From Hyphomicrobiales bacterium (GTDB lineage: Bacteria > Pseudomonadota > Alphaproteobacteria > Rhizobiales > Xanthobacteraceae), in assembly GCA_017305665.1 (NCBI GenBank), contig JAFKKH010000010.1:159234-223233 (forward strand): a stretch of 64,000 bases of DNA, written 5' to 3'. Both the position numbers and the translations under genes were made by a program. Below the pieces are notes generated by a model, which had not been told where the DNA came from, did no database searches, and worked only from the letters and a program-made list of their open reading frames with translations. Below, piece by piece: positions 9,507-17,918 of the stretch (the first letter of the stretch is position 1; each line of letters opens with the position of its first letter).

Positions 9507-11830
9507 GCGGCGACACTGGTGGCCATCGCCTCCTGATGACCGTCACGGGGCAGGGTGACGCGGACCACCGTTCCCGTTCCAAGCTTCGAGCGAAGCCGCA
9601 TCGAGCCGCCGTGCAGATTGGTCAGCGATTTGGCGATCGCCAGGCCGAGTCCGGAGCCCGCATAGGTTTTGGTCAACTGGCTCTCGACCTGTTCGAACGG
9701 CTTGCCCAGCTTCCGCAGCGAATGCGGCGCGATACCGATACCCGTATCGGCGATCATCAGCACGATCGAATCCTCGAGTACGTGGCTCCGCACCATCACC
9801 CGTCCACCATCCGGCGTAAACTTGACTGCGTTGGACAGCAGGTTGACGATCACCTGCTTGACCGCGCGGCGGTCTGCAACGATGGAAATATCGCCATCAA
9901 TCCTGGCATCGAGAACCAGGTTCTTGTCGTCGGCGCGCCCCGATACGACACGCACCGATTCCGCCAGGGTCTTGGCGAGGTCGAGCGGCTCCATGTCGAG
10001 CTTCATGCGACCGGCCTCGATCTTGGACATGTCCAGGATGTCGTTGATGACCTCGAGCAGATACTGACCGCTGGTCAGGATGTCGTGGCAATACTCGTCG
10101 TATTTTTCCGAACCGAGCGTGCCGAACATGCCGCTGCCCATGATTTCGGAAAAGCCGATGATGGCATTGAGCGGCGTCCGCAGTTCGTGACTCATGTTGG
10201 CGAGGAATTTCGATTTGGCCTGATTGGCTTCCTCGGCGCGATCCTTTTCTTCGGCGTATTTTTGCGCGAGGTCGGCGAGTTCGATGGCCTGCTTCTCGAG
10301 CGTGGCCTGGGTCCGTTTCAGATCGATCACGGTGGCGCGCAGTCGAAGATCGTTTTCGACCAGCTTTTGTTCGTGCTCCTTGATCCGGGTGATGTCGGTT
10401 CCGACCGAAACGTAGCCGCCATCCTTGGTGCGGCGCTCGCTGATGTGAAGCCAGCTGCCGTCGTCGAGCTGCGCTTCGAAGGTGCGTGCTCCCGGCATGA
10501 TGGTGCGGGTTTCGGGCTGCCGGGTTCTCACCTCGGGCATGCGGCCGACCTCGATCACGGTCTCGTAGGACGTGCCCGCCGCGACCGCGCTGTCGGGAAG
10601 CTTGTGCAGACGCTGGAAGTGGGAATTGCAGAGGACAAGGCGATCGTCCGCGTCCCACAGCACAAAGGCCTCCGGGATCGTCTCGATGGCATCCCGCAGC
10701 CGAAGGTCGGCTTCGATGGTTTTCTCCGCCAGGCTCTTTTGCTCGGTGATATCGACCGCGATCCCGATCAGATGGGTACCGCCATCGCTTGCGCCCTGAC
10801 TGAGCTCGCACCGGACCCGCAGCCAGATCCAGTGGCCGCCGCTGTGCTGCATCCGAAAACTCTGGTCGATGTTTTTGATTTTTCCCGAGATGAGCTGGTC
10901 CGCGATTGCGAACAGGTCGATGTCGTCGGAATTGACCAGCGAGTTGACCTCGCCGAAGGTGAGCAGATCGCTGCGGCTTTCCAGACCCAGCAAGGTGAAC
11001 ATCGATTGCGACCAGAAGATCCGCCCGCGCGACAGGTCCCAGTCCCAAAGGCCGCATCGGCCGCGATTGAGCGCGGTATCGATCCGGCCGCGCACCGCGT
11101 CGTTGATGAGATCGCCTTCACGCGCGCGGGTGGATTGCCAGTGGAATGCGAAACCGAGGATGAGGACCACGAAACCGGTGGTGGCCGACAACGTGATCGA
11201 CAGGGCTGTGTCCGAGCGCCACAGGGAGTCGGTCTTCTCCTGAATGACGATGACCTGACCCGGTAACGATTTGACGATGCGCTGGGTCGCAAGCGCGCCA
11301 CTGCCGTTTGGCAGGACGATGTCGGTGACCCCGGCCGGTGGTGTGCCACGCATGATCAGCGGTTGCGCGGCGCTGAGAACCTCCAGAATTCGGTGGGTTT
11401 CGCCCGGCGCGATCTCGACCGGCACGCGCGCCAGAATACGCTGGTTGGCGCCGGTGACGATGACATGGCGGCCAGCGGCGATGCCCCATGACGGAATCAA
11501 GGCAGGCAACAGATTCTGCAGACGCTCGATCGAGGCAGGGCGGTCCTGACGGACGATGCCGATATGTTCGAGACGCTCGGCCAGGAGGTCGGCGAGTGCC
11601 AGCAGATCGCGCTTGGTCGCTGATTGCTTTTGGCGGGTCTGATCGATGACCTGCACGAAGGCGCCGAAGCAGATCGTAATCAGGAAAGCGATGATCAGGG
11701 TCGGGACAGCGCGGCGAAGCGCGGGCTCAGCTACCAGCAGCCTGTGGTAAGCAGGTTTTGCGATCGATTGCGCCAATCCCTTGATCGAATCGGATTGCGC
11801 GCAAGCGCTCGCCGCGTGAGCGTGCGCCAT
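9503..11830 (-). CDS. PAS-domain sensor histidine kinase, PleC/DivJ-like
   Basis: Membrane histidine kinase of 775 residues. It has a first membrane helix at about 42-62, an extracytoplasmic region to about 200, a second helix at about 205-228, and two PAS domains at about 255-365 and 375-490. A coiled-coil stretch (about 490-540) precedes the dimerisation domain, whose phospho-acceptor histidine lies in MSHELRTPLNAIIGFSEIM, and the ATPase domain has DTGIGI and GSGLGLAI loops. The H-box and the following GSEKYDEYCHDI segment resemble PleC-type cell-cycle kinases of Rhizobiales. No receiver domain or adjacent regulator is present, as expected for an orphan kinase acting on a shared regulator. 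Specific identity with PleC is an inference. Confidence 0.88.
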   Translation of the reverse strand: MAHAHAASACAQSDSIKGLAQSIAKPAYHRLLVAEPALRRAVPTLIIAFLITICFGAFVQVIDQTRQKQSATKRDLLALADLLAERLEHIGIVRQDRPASIERLQNLLPALIPSWGIAAGRHVIVTGANQRILARVPVEIAPGETHRILEVLSAAQPLIMRGTPPAGVTDIVLPNGSGALATQRIVKSLPGQVIVIQEKTDSLWRSDTALSITLSATTGFVVLILGFAFHWQSTRAREGDLINDAVRGRIDTALNRGRCGLWDWDLSRGRIFWSQSMFTLLGLESRSDLLTFGEVNSLVNSDDIDLFAIADQLISGKIKNIDQSFRMQHSGGHWIWLRVRCELSQGASDGGTHLIGIAVDITEQKSLAEKTIEADLRLRDAIETIPEAFVLWDADDRLVLCNSHFQRLHKLPDSAVAAGTSYETVIEVGRMPEVRTRQPETRTIMPGARTFEAQLDDGSWLHISERRTKDGGYVSVGTDITRIKEHEQKLVENDLRLRATVIDLKRTQATLEKQAIELADLAQKYAEEKDRAEEANQAKSKFLANMSHELRTPLNAIIGFSEIMGSGMFGTLGSEKYDEYCHDILTSGQYLLEVINDILDMSKIEAGRMKLDMEPLDLAKTLAESVRVVSGRADDKNLVLDARIDGDISIVADRRAVKQVIVNLLSNAVKFTPDGGRVMVRSHVLEDSIVLMIADTGIGIAPHSLRKLGKPFEQVESQLTKTYAGSGLGLAIAKSLTNLHGGSMRLRSKLGTGTVVRVTLPRDGHQEAMATSVAA

Positions 11831-11985
11831 GCGTTAGGCCCCCTTGGAAAATTTTCTGTACGCTGATCGGAAGGACTCCCCGGTCTTTCCGAATCACAGC
11901 GATTTGAATCCACTTTTCGCGGCCTGTCGAGAGTCAACGATTCGTTAATGCAAAATAAATCTTGTCCAACGGAGAATCGGAGCAG

Positions 11986-12001
11986 CTTGAGAGCTCTCAA
12001 G
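11986..12001. repeat. 16-bp perfect palindrome CTTGAGAGCTCTCAAG
   Basis: Fully self-complementary sequence in the 208-bp gap between the PAS kinase and the CDF transporter. It lies 37 bp past the transporter stop and about 156 bp upstream of the kinase start. No T-run follows on either strand, so it looks more like a protein-binding site or mRNA 3' structure than a terminator. The rest of this gap holds an AT-richer stretch (about 11941-11970) that could carry the kinase promoter. Confidence 0.5.
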
Positions 12002-12038
12002 TGAGTCCGAAACGAGAACGTTGGTTGCGGAGGCGTGG

Positions 12039-13421
12039 TTAACTGCCGTGCGGCGGCTCGGCGTGACTGATGACGCGCTTCACTGTCGGAAAGGCGCGGC
12101 GCAACATGCGCTCGATCTCATCGACGCTTTCGTGCACTCTGGCGACGCTCATCGTCGGCGCCGCGCGGCAATGGAAGTTAACGATTTCGCCGGCATCGGT
12201 GTCGCGGACGCGGACATTGTGGATGTCATGGATCGGGCTGCCGGTGGCGAAACGCGACAACGCTGCCTGAATTGCTACGGTTCGCGCCGGTGCGGCATCG
12301 GTGCCGAGAGGCAGCTCGGGCTCCAGCGGTTCGATATGGGTGTCGACCTCGACATCGGTGCCGAACTCGTCCCTGATATTTTGCTCCAGCCGGTGTGCGA
12401 TCGTGTGGGCATCCACCAGTGCCATTTCACCATCGACCTCGAGGTCGATACTGACGATCAGCTTCTCGCCGAGGTCGTGGACGGTGACGTGGTGGATCGC
12501 GAGGCCGGAATTGCGGGCGATCACCATGATGCGATCGCGAACGCTTTCGTTGTCGCGTGCGACCGGTACCGCGGTGAATGTCAGATCCGCCTCACCAAGT
12601 GCCGCGGATACAGCGTCCTGCGCCTGCTGCTTGATGGTATCGATGCGATCGATCGGATAGGTGCGCGGGACTTTTGCAGTCACGTCGACAAAATGCCGGG
12701 GACCGACCATCCGCACCCGCAGCCGCTCGATATCGACGACGCCAGGCAATGCCTTGATCGCGGCGCCGGCTTTTTCCGCAGCGCCTTCCGGCGCGCGATC
12801 GAGCAGGGTTTCGATGGTGGCGCGTCCGAGCCGCAAGCCGAGGATCGAGATCAGGACCGCCACGCCAATCGCCGCTGCGGCATCGCCCCACGCATAGCCC
12901 AAGCCGGACAAGGCCAGTCCGATAATGACGGCGACCGAGCCGAGGACGTCGGATGCGAAGTGCAGCGCGTCGGCCTCCAGCGCCTGACTGCGCGTGTCCC
13001 GCGCGGCGCGGTGCAGCGCGCGGGCACGCCACAGATTGACGCCGATGTCGATCAGCAGCACGACGAACGGAATCGCCGAGAGCCGGGGTGGGGGAAGACC
13101 TTCGCGCAGGTGACTGTAGGCCTGCACCACGATGCCGCCTGCCAGGATATACAGCAGCGCGATGACACCCAGCGCCGACAGGCTCTCGATCTTGCCGTGA
13201 CCGTAGTGGTGCTCTTCATCCGCCGGACGATCGGAAATCCGCACCACGATCCAGGTGACGATTGTCGCGGCGAGATCAACCGAGCTATGCAGCGCTTCTG
13301 AAATCAGCGCGAGACTTCCGATGGCAACGCCGACGACGAACTTGATGACCGCCATACTCGCGCTGGCGATCATCGAGACAGCGGCGACTCTGGTTTTCGA
13401 GCTGGAGGCGGGGCTGGACAT
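12039..13421 (-). CDS. Cation diffusion facilitator (CDF) metal transporter with three C-terminal domains
   Basis: Divalent metal/proton antiporter of the CDF family, 460 residues against about 300 for typical members. Six membrane helices span about 10-205. The binding-site pairs are H45-x3-D49 in helix 2 and H154-x3-D158 in helix 5, a pattern usual for zinc-type members, with a histidine-rich HHYGHGK loop at 71-77. The extra length is made of three consecutive ferredoxin-like cytoplasmic domains, at about 215-288, 295-365 and 382-456, each of the ZT-dimer type. No metalloregulator is adjacent. An 8+8 inverted repeat lies 64 bp upstream of the start. The metal is not proven by sequence. Confidence 0.9.
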   Translation of the reverse strand: MSSPASSSKTRVAAVSMIASASMAVIKFVVGVAIGSLALISEALHSSVDLAATIVTWIVVRISDRPADEEHHYGHGKIESLSALGVIALLYILAGGIVVQAYSHLREGLPPPRLSAIPFVVLLIDIGVNLWRARALHRAARDTRSQALEADALHFASDVLGSVAVIIGLALSGLGYAWGDAAAAIGVAVLISILGLRLGRATIETLLDRAPEGAAEKAGAAIKALPGVVDIERLRVRMVGPRHFVDVTAKVPRTYPIDRIDTIKQQAQDAVSAALGEADLTFTAVPVARDNESVRDRIMVIARNSGLAIHHVTVHDLGEKLIVSIDLEVDGEMALVDAHTIAHRLEQNIRDEFGTDVEVDTHIEPLEPELPLGTDAAPARTVAIQAALSRFATGSPIHDIHNVRVRDTDAGEIVNFHCRAAPTMSVARVHESVDEIERMLRRAFPTVKRVISHAEPPHGS

Positions 13422-13484
13422 GCGCGGGGTTTAGCAGCCCTCTGCCCAACATAAAAGCTAGGCTCGGAGTCGCGACCGCCATTC

Positions 13485-13507
13485 ATTCGCAACTCGATCT
13501 TGCGAAT
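13485..13507. promoter_or_regulatory. Possible operator ATTCGCAA-N7-TTGCGAAT upstream of the CDF gene
   Basis: Perfect 8-base inverted repeat with a 7-base spacer, 64-86 bp before the CDF start codon and 38 bp past the stop of the quinone-oxidoreductase gene. There is no T-run on the strand of the upstream gene, so a regulator site is more likely than a terminator. The family of the cognate protein cannot be told from the site. Confidence 0.4.
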
Positions 13508-13544
13508 TATTCCGAATTCAAGCTCTGCCAGCGGAGCCGGAAAT

Positions 13545-14519
13545 CTAGAGCGTCACGACGATCTTGCCGAGATGCTTGTTGGCTTCCATGCGTTCGAACG
13601 CCTTGCCGATCTGGTCGAACGGCAGCACCTTGTCGATCGGCAGTTTTAACTTGCGGGATTCGACCGCAGACCAGATGTCGCTACGGACCGCGCTAAAGAT
13701 GTCGCGGATTTCCTCGATGGTGCGGGTGCGGAAGGTGACACCGATATAGTTGATGCGGCGTGCCGCATGCAGATCGAAGTTGAAATCGCCGTGGCTGCCG
13801 CCGAGCCTGCCGACGTTGACGATCCGTCCCTTCACCTTGGTTGCAGCGAGGTTCTGGTTGGCGACGCTGGCGGAGACCTGATCGACGATCAGATCGACGC
13901 CCTCGCCATTGGTTGCCTTCAGGACTTGATCGACCCAGCCGGGATCGCGGGAATCGATCGCGAGATCGGCGCCGAATTCCTTGAGGCGCTCGCGGCGTGT
14001 CGCGTCGGTCGATGATCCGACCACGAGTTTGGCACCCTTCAGCTTCGCGATCTGCATTGCCATCAGCCCGACGCCCGAACTCGCGCCCTGAATCAGGACG
14101 GATTGCCCGGGCTGCAATGCGCCGTTGGTGACGACGGCGTTGTGCATGGTTGCGAGCGCGACGGGCAGTGTGGCAGCCTCCTCAAAGCCCATGTTGCCGG
14201 TTGAGGGGATGTGAAACAGCCGGCCATAATCGGCGAGCGTGTATTCGGCGAACGCCGCCGCGCCCGATCCCATCACGCGATCGCCGACCTTGACGCCCTT
14301 GGCATCCGGTCCGATCTCGGCGACTTCGCCGGCCCATTCCATGCCGAGCACGGTCCCGACGCCGCCAGCACTGCCATGCGCATGACCTTTGGTCATGCCG
14401 AGGTCGGCGCGATTGAGTCCGCACGCGCGGACCCGCACCAGCACCTGCGCGCCTTTCGGCGCGGGCTTCGCGACATCGGTGACCTCGGCGCCATTGGCGC
14501 CATAGACATAAGCCTTCAT
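13545..14519 (-). CDS. NADPH:quinone oxidoreductase-like MDR-family protein
   Basis: Medium-chain dehydrogenase/reductase of 324 residues. It starts at MKAYVYGA (ATG at 14519), with AAGGAA 9-10 bp before it; the frame is open further upstream into the neighbouring gene but without homologous sequence. The N-terminal GroES-like domain has GLNRADL and GMEWAGEVAEIG. The Rossmann domain carries the NADPH-binding motif GASSGVG at about residue 150. The catalytic and structural zinc cysteines are absent, which places it with zeta-crystallin/QOR-type enzymes. It lies 32 bp downstream of the nitronate-monooxygenase-like gene and is probably co-transcribed with it. The physiological substrate is unknown. 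Confidence 0.88.
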   Translation of the reverse strand: MKAYVYGANGAEVTDVAKPAPKGAQVLVRVRACGLNRADLGMTKGHAHGSAGGVGTVLGMEWAGEVAEIGPDAKGVKVGDRVMGSGAAAFAEYTLADYGRLFHIPSTGNMGFEEAATLPVALATMHNAVVTNGALQPGQSVLIQGASSGVGLMAMQIAKLKGAKLVVGSSTDATRRERLKEFGADLAIDSRDPGWVDQVLKATNGEGVDLIVDQVSASVANQNLAATKVKGRIVNVGRLGGSHGDFNFDLHAARRINYIGVTFRTRTIEEIRDIFSAVRSDIWSAVESRKLKLPIDKVLPFDQIGKAFERMEANKHLGKIVVTL

Positions 14520-14551
14520 CGATTGGTGTTCCTTCTTTCGTGCAGCGCTGA

Positions 14552-15592
<1,041 letters not shown>

Positions 15593-15628
15593 TCATCTCT
15601 CAGGAAAGGATGCCGCTGACAAGGGCAA

Positions 15629-15669
15629 ATGTCCATCTGCCGGAGATGACGTCTCCAGCAGATGGATAT
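15629..15669. repeat. Long intergenic hairpin between the CBS and nitronate-monooxygenase genes
   Basis: Arms at 15632-15646 and 15652-15666 pair at 14 of 15 positions around a 5-base loop (TGACG). The pairing can be extended by three more pairs, one of them G-T, to 15629-15669. No T-run follows on the minus strand, where both flanking genes are transcribed. It could be a transcript 3'-end structure of the CBS gene, a processing site or a protein-binding site. Confidence 0.55.
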
Positions 15670-15736
15670 GCAAAAATGCCGAAAGGCTCACGTCAGCGCG
15701 AGATGCGCGACATTGGACGCATGAGGACGGCAGCAA

Positions 15737-16168
15737 TCAAGCGATCATGCGCTCGCGTGTATTCGCATTGTCCGCTTCGAACGCCGCGCTGATATCCCTG
15801 ATGCTGATCACGCCGATCAGGGTGTGGTTGTCGATCACGGGCATGTGCCGGATATGGTGACTGTTCATTAGGTGACGGACATGCTCGAGCGTGTCCGTTG
15901 ATGTGCAGGAGATCAGTTGCTGCACCGAAATCAGGCTAGACACCTTGAGATTGAGGCCGGCCGTTCCATGCGCGGCGACAGCGCGAACGACGTCGCGCTC
16001 CGTGAACATTCCCACCGCGGTGTTGCCTTCGGTTCGCACCACGTCTTTCACCACCAGCGCGCTGATATTGCTGGCGCGGAGCAATTGAGCCGCGATCGCG
16101 ACGGTTTCATTCATTCGCACCGTGACAATTCGGGTGCCTTTCTTGCGCAGGATGTCTTCGACTTTCAT
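15737..16168 (-). CDS. Two-CBS-domain protein, probable oxalate-regulon member
   Basis: A 143-residue protein made of two CBS domains, about 7-62 and 75-135, and nothing else. Such Bateman modules bind adenosyl ligands such as AMP, ATP, NADH or SAM and modulate partner proteins. The motif GMFTERDVVRAVA in the first half and GVISIRDISAAFE in the second are typical. The start ATG at 16168 is preceded by GAGG. A perfect copy of the TGGYAT-N5-ATRCCA operator is centred 60 bp upstream, the same spacing seen before the gntR and MFS genes, so it is predicted to be under the same control as oxalate uptake. Its binding partner is unknown. Confidence 0.88.
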   Translation of the reverse strand: MKVEDILRKKGTRIVTVRMNETVAIAAQLLRASNISALVVKDVVRTEGNTAVGMFTERDVVRAVAAHGTAGLNLKVSSLISVQQLISCTSTDTLEHVRHLMNSHHIRHMPVIDNHTLIGVISIRDISAAFEADNANTRERMIA

Positions 16169-16219
16169 CGCAACCTCCTCGGGGTTCGCTGGGTTTTATA
16201 TTTTGAACCTCCATCATAT

Positions 16220-16236
16220 TGGTATACATTATACCA
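16220..16236 (-). promoter_or_regulatory. GntR-type operator, copy upstream of the CBS gene
   Basis: TGGTAT-ACATT-ATACCA, perfect inverted repeat (arms extend by one T/A pair on each side to 16219-16237). It is centred 60 bp upstream of the CBS start codon. It matches the TGGYAT-N5-ATRCCA consensus at 12 of 12 arm positions. Confidence 0.7.
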
Positions 16237-16311
16237 AATGTCAACGCGCAATTGTCGCGCAAGCGGGATTTGGCAAGGCGGGGCGCAGGAGTCGGTCTTC
16301 TCCAGACAAAC

Positions 16312-16340
16312 AAAAAGGGCGCACCAGGTGCGCCCTTTTT
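16312..16340 (-). terminator. Terminator after the first OFA/MFS carrier gene
   Basis: AAAAAGGGCGCACC at 16312-16325 and its complement at 16327-16340 flank one central base. This gives a strong stem with a T-run on the minus strand, beginning 18 bp after the MFS stop codon. Its symmetry means it could act on both strands. Confidence 0.85.
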
Positions 16341-16358
16341 CGGAAATCAGATTTTCGA

Positions 16359-17654
16359 CTATTCGGCGGGCTGCCCCACGGCACCCTTGTTCTCGGATGC
16401 ACTGATCGATAGCCGCATCGGTCGCACTACAAACAGCGCCAGCGCCACCACGATGAAGTTCATGATCGCGGCAACAATGAACACCGCGTGCCAGCTCCCG
16501 GTGTGGGTTTTCAGCACGTTCGCGATCGGCACCAGGAAGGCCGATAGTCCCTTCGCGGTGTAGAGCAGGGCGGTGTTGGTGGTCGCGTATTTCGGCCCGA
16601 ACATATCCGTGCAGGTCGAGGGAAACAGGCTGAAGATCTCGCCCCAGGTAAAGAAGATCAGCGCCGCGCAGATCACGAAGGTCCATGGCGTGGTGCCTGC
16701 GGTTCCAAGAAGCCAGAACGCGAGACCGCCGGCCGTGAATGCGATCGCCATGGTGTATTCGCGGCCGATTTGATCGGACACCCATCCGAAGAAAGGTCGT
16801 GCGCTGCCGTTTGCGAGGTTGTCGATAACGCCGGACACGATCAGGGTTGTTCCACCAAACAGGATGACCGATTGGGCGACACCGTAGTCCTTTGCGATCA
16901 GCGCGACCTGTGCGGCCACCATCAGACCGCTGGCCGACACCATCACGAACATCAGGTAAAGCAGCCAGAAGATCGGTGAACGAAGCATTTGGCCGGGCGT
17001 GCTGCTGGTCTTCGACTGCAAAACCTTGACGGCCGAAGCGGACGGCACCTCGCGCGGAAGCGGCGGACGCAGAAACCAGGCGAGCACGAAAATGATGATG
17101 CCCTGGCCAATCGCGAACCAGAAGAATGTCGCCGCATAACCCGATGATGCGATCATCTTCTGAATTGGAATGACGGTTAGCGCAGCGCCGGCACCAAATC
17201 CTGCCGCCGTCAGACCGACAGCGAGGCCGCGCCGATCCGGAAACCATTTGACGGCGTTGCCGACGCAGGTCGCATAGATTGCACCGGCGCCTACGCCCGA
17301 CAGCGCTGCACCGAAGTAGAGCATCTCAAGTGACGAAGCGAATGAGTTGATGAGCCAGCCGGCCGAGCCAAAGATTGCGCCGAAAGCAACGGCAAGCTTC
17401 GGGCCGCGCGGTCCGAGCGAGTCCACGATCCATCCCTCAAGGGGCGTCAGCCATGTCTCGAGCGCGATAAAGATACTGAAGGCGACCTGGATCTGGGCGA
17501 TCTCCCAGGAGTGCGCCTTGGCCATGGGGCCGACGAAGTAAGTCCAGCCGTATTGCAAGTTGGCGATCGTCGCCATGCAGACGAGGCCGATGATCAACTG
17601 CATCCAGCGGAAGCTGTTTGATGGAGCTGATGCGCCTGTTGTTTGCGAATCCAT
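16359..17654 (-). CDS. MFS transporter, OFA (oxalate/formate antiporter) type, copy 1
   Basis: Major facilitator carrier of 431 residues with 12 predicted membrane helices, resembling the OxlT-type oxalate:formate antiporter group. The start MDSQTTG (ATG at 17654) has GGAGG about 5 bp upstream; longer in-frame starts lie in the promoter region. Family-like segments are NLQYGWTYFVGP in helix 1, GVGAGAIYATCVGNAVKWFPDRRGLA in helices 4-5 and the cytoplasmic WVSDQIGREYTM loop. It sits in the oxc/frc neighbourhood beside a second carrier with about the same architecture, which supports oxalate or another dicarboxylate as substrate. It has its own terminator and a probable operator 83 bp upstream, so it forms a separate transcription unit. 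Confidence 0.87.
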   Translation of the reverse strand: MDSQTTGASAPSNSFRWMQLIIGLVCMATIANLQYGWTYFVGPMAKAHSWEIAQIQVAFSIFIALETWLTPLEGWIVDSLGPRGPKLAVAFGAIFGSAGWLINSFASSLEMLYFGAALSGVGAGAIYATCVGNAVKWFPDRRGLAVGLTAAGFGAGAALTVIPIQKMIASSGYAATFFWFAIGQGIIIFVLAWFLRPPLPREVPSASAVKVLQSKTSSTPGQMLRSPIFWLLYLMFVMVSASGLMVAAQVALIAKDYGVAQSVILFGGTTLIVSGVIDNLANGSARPFFGWVSDQIGREYTMAIAFTAGGLAFWLLGTAGTTPWTFVICAALIFFTWGEIFSLFPSTCTDMFGPKYATTNTALLYTAKGLSAFLVPIANVLKTHTGSWHAVFIVAAIMNFIVVALALFVVRPMRLSISASENKGAVGQPAE

Positions 17655-17736
17655 CTTTCCTCCCCGCGCTTTGTTGGAATGTGGCGTATCGCCGCAATTA
17701 TTGTGACTTATCGTCGCAAGCGCTGTGAAGGAAATC

Positions 17737-17753
17737 TGGTATATCATATTCCA
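17737..17753 (-). promoter_or_regulatory. GntR-type operator, copy upstream of MFS carrier 1
   Basis: TGGTAT-ATCAT-ATTCCA matches the consensus TGGYAT-N5-ATRCCA at 11 of 12 arm positions. It is centred 91 bp before the start codon of the carrier, slightly further than the other copies. Confidence 0.6.
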
Positions 17754-17865
17754 AAATGCAAGCGGGAATCCTGCCCGACACGAAGACATTGGTGGTGCAT
17801 TGCAATATCGATGTGCCGATTAGCGACGCGCCGGAGTCTGACGGTTGCGGAACCGGGTCTGCAAT

Positions 17866-17902
17866 GGAAACGCGCCCGTCGCGGTGCGACGAGCGCGTTT
17901 CC
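17866..17902 (-). terminator. Hairpin terminator after MFS carrier 2
   Basis: Seventeen-base arms (17866-17882 and 17886-17902) pair at 16 positions around a 3-base loop, 16 bp past the stop codon of carrier 2. The minus-strand arm ends in CGTTTCC rather than a long T-run, so termination may be less than complete. Confidence 0.65.
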
Positions 17903-17918
17903 TGAGAGTGCAGTCGGG

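Noticed and set aside
9536-11266. Long plus-strand frame of 576 codons opposite the PAS kinase
   Set aside because: It is the complement of a gene with clear PAS, HisKA and ATPase motifs; its own translation has no recognisable domain and reflects GC-rich codon bias.
12021-13301. Plus-strand frame of 426 codons opposite the CDF transporter
   Set aside because: The minus strand encodes an obvious CDF protein; the plus-strand product is rich in charged, low-information sequence.
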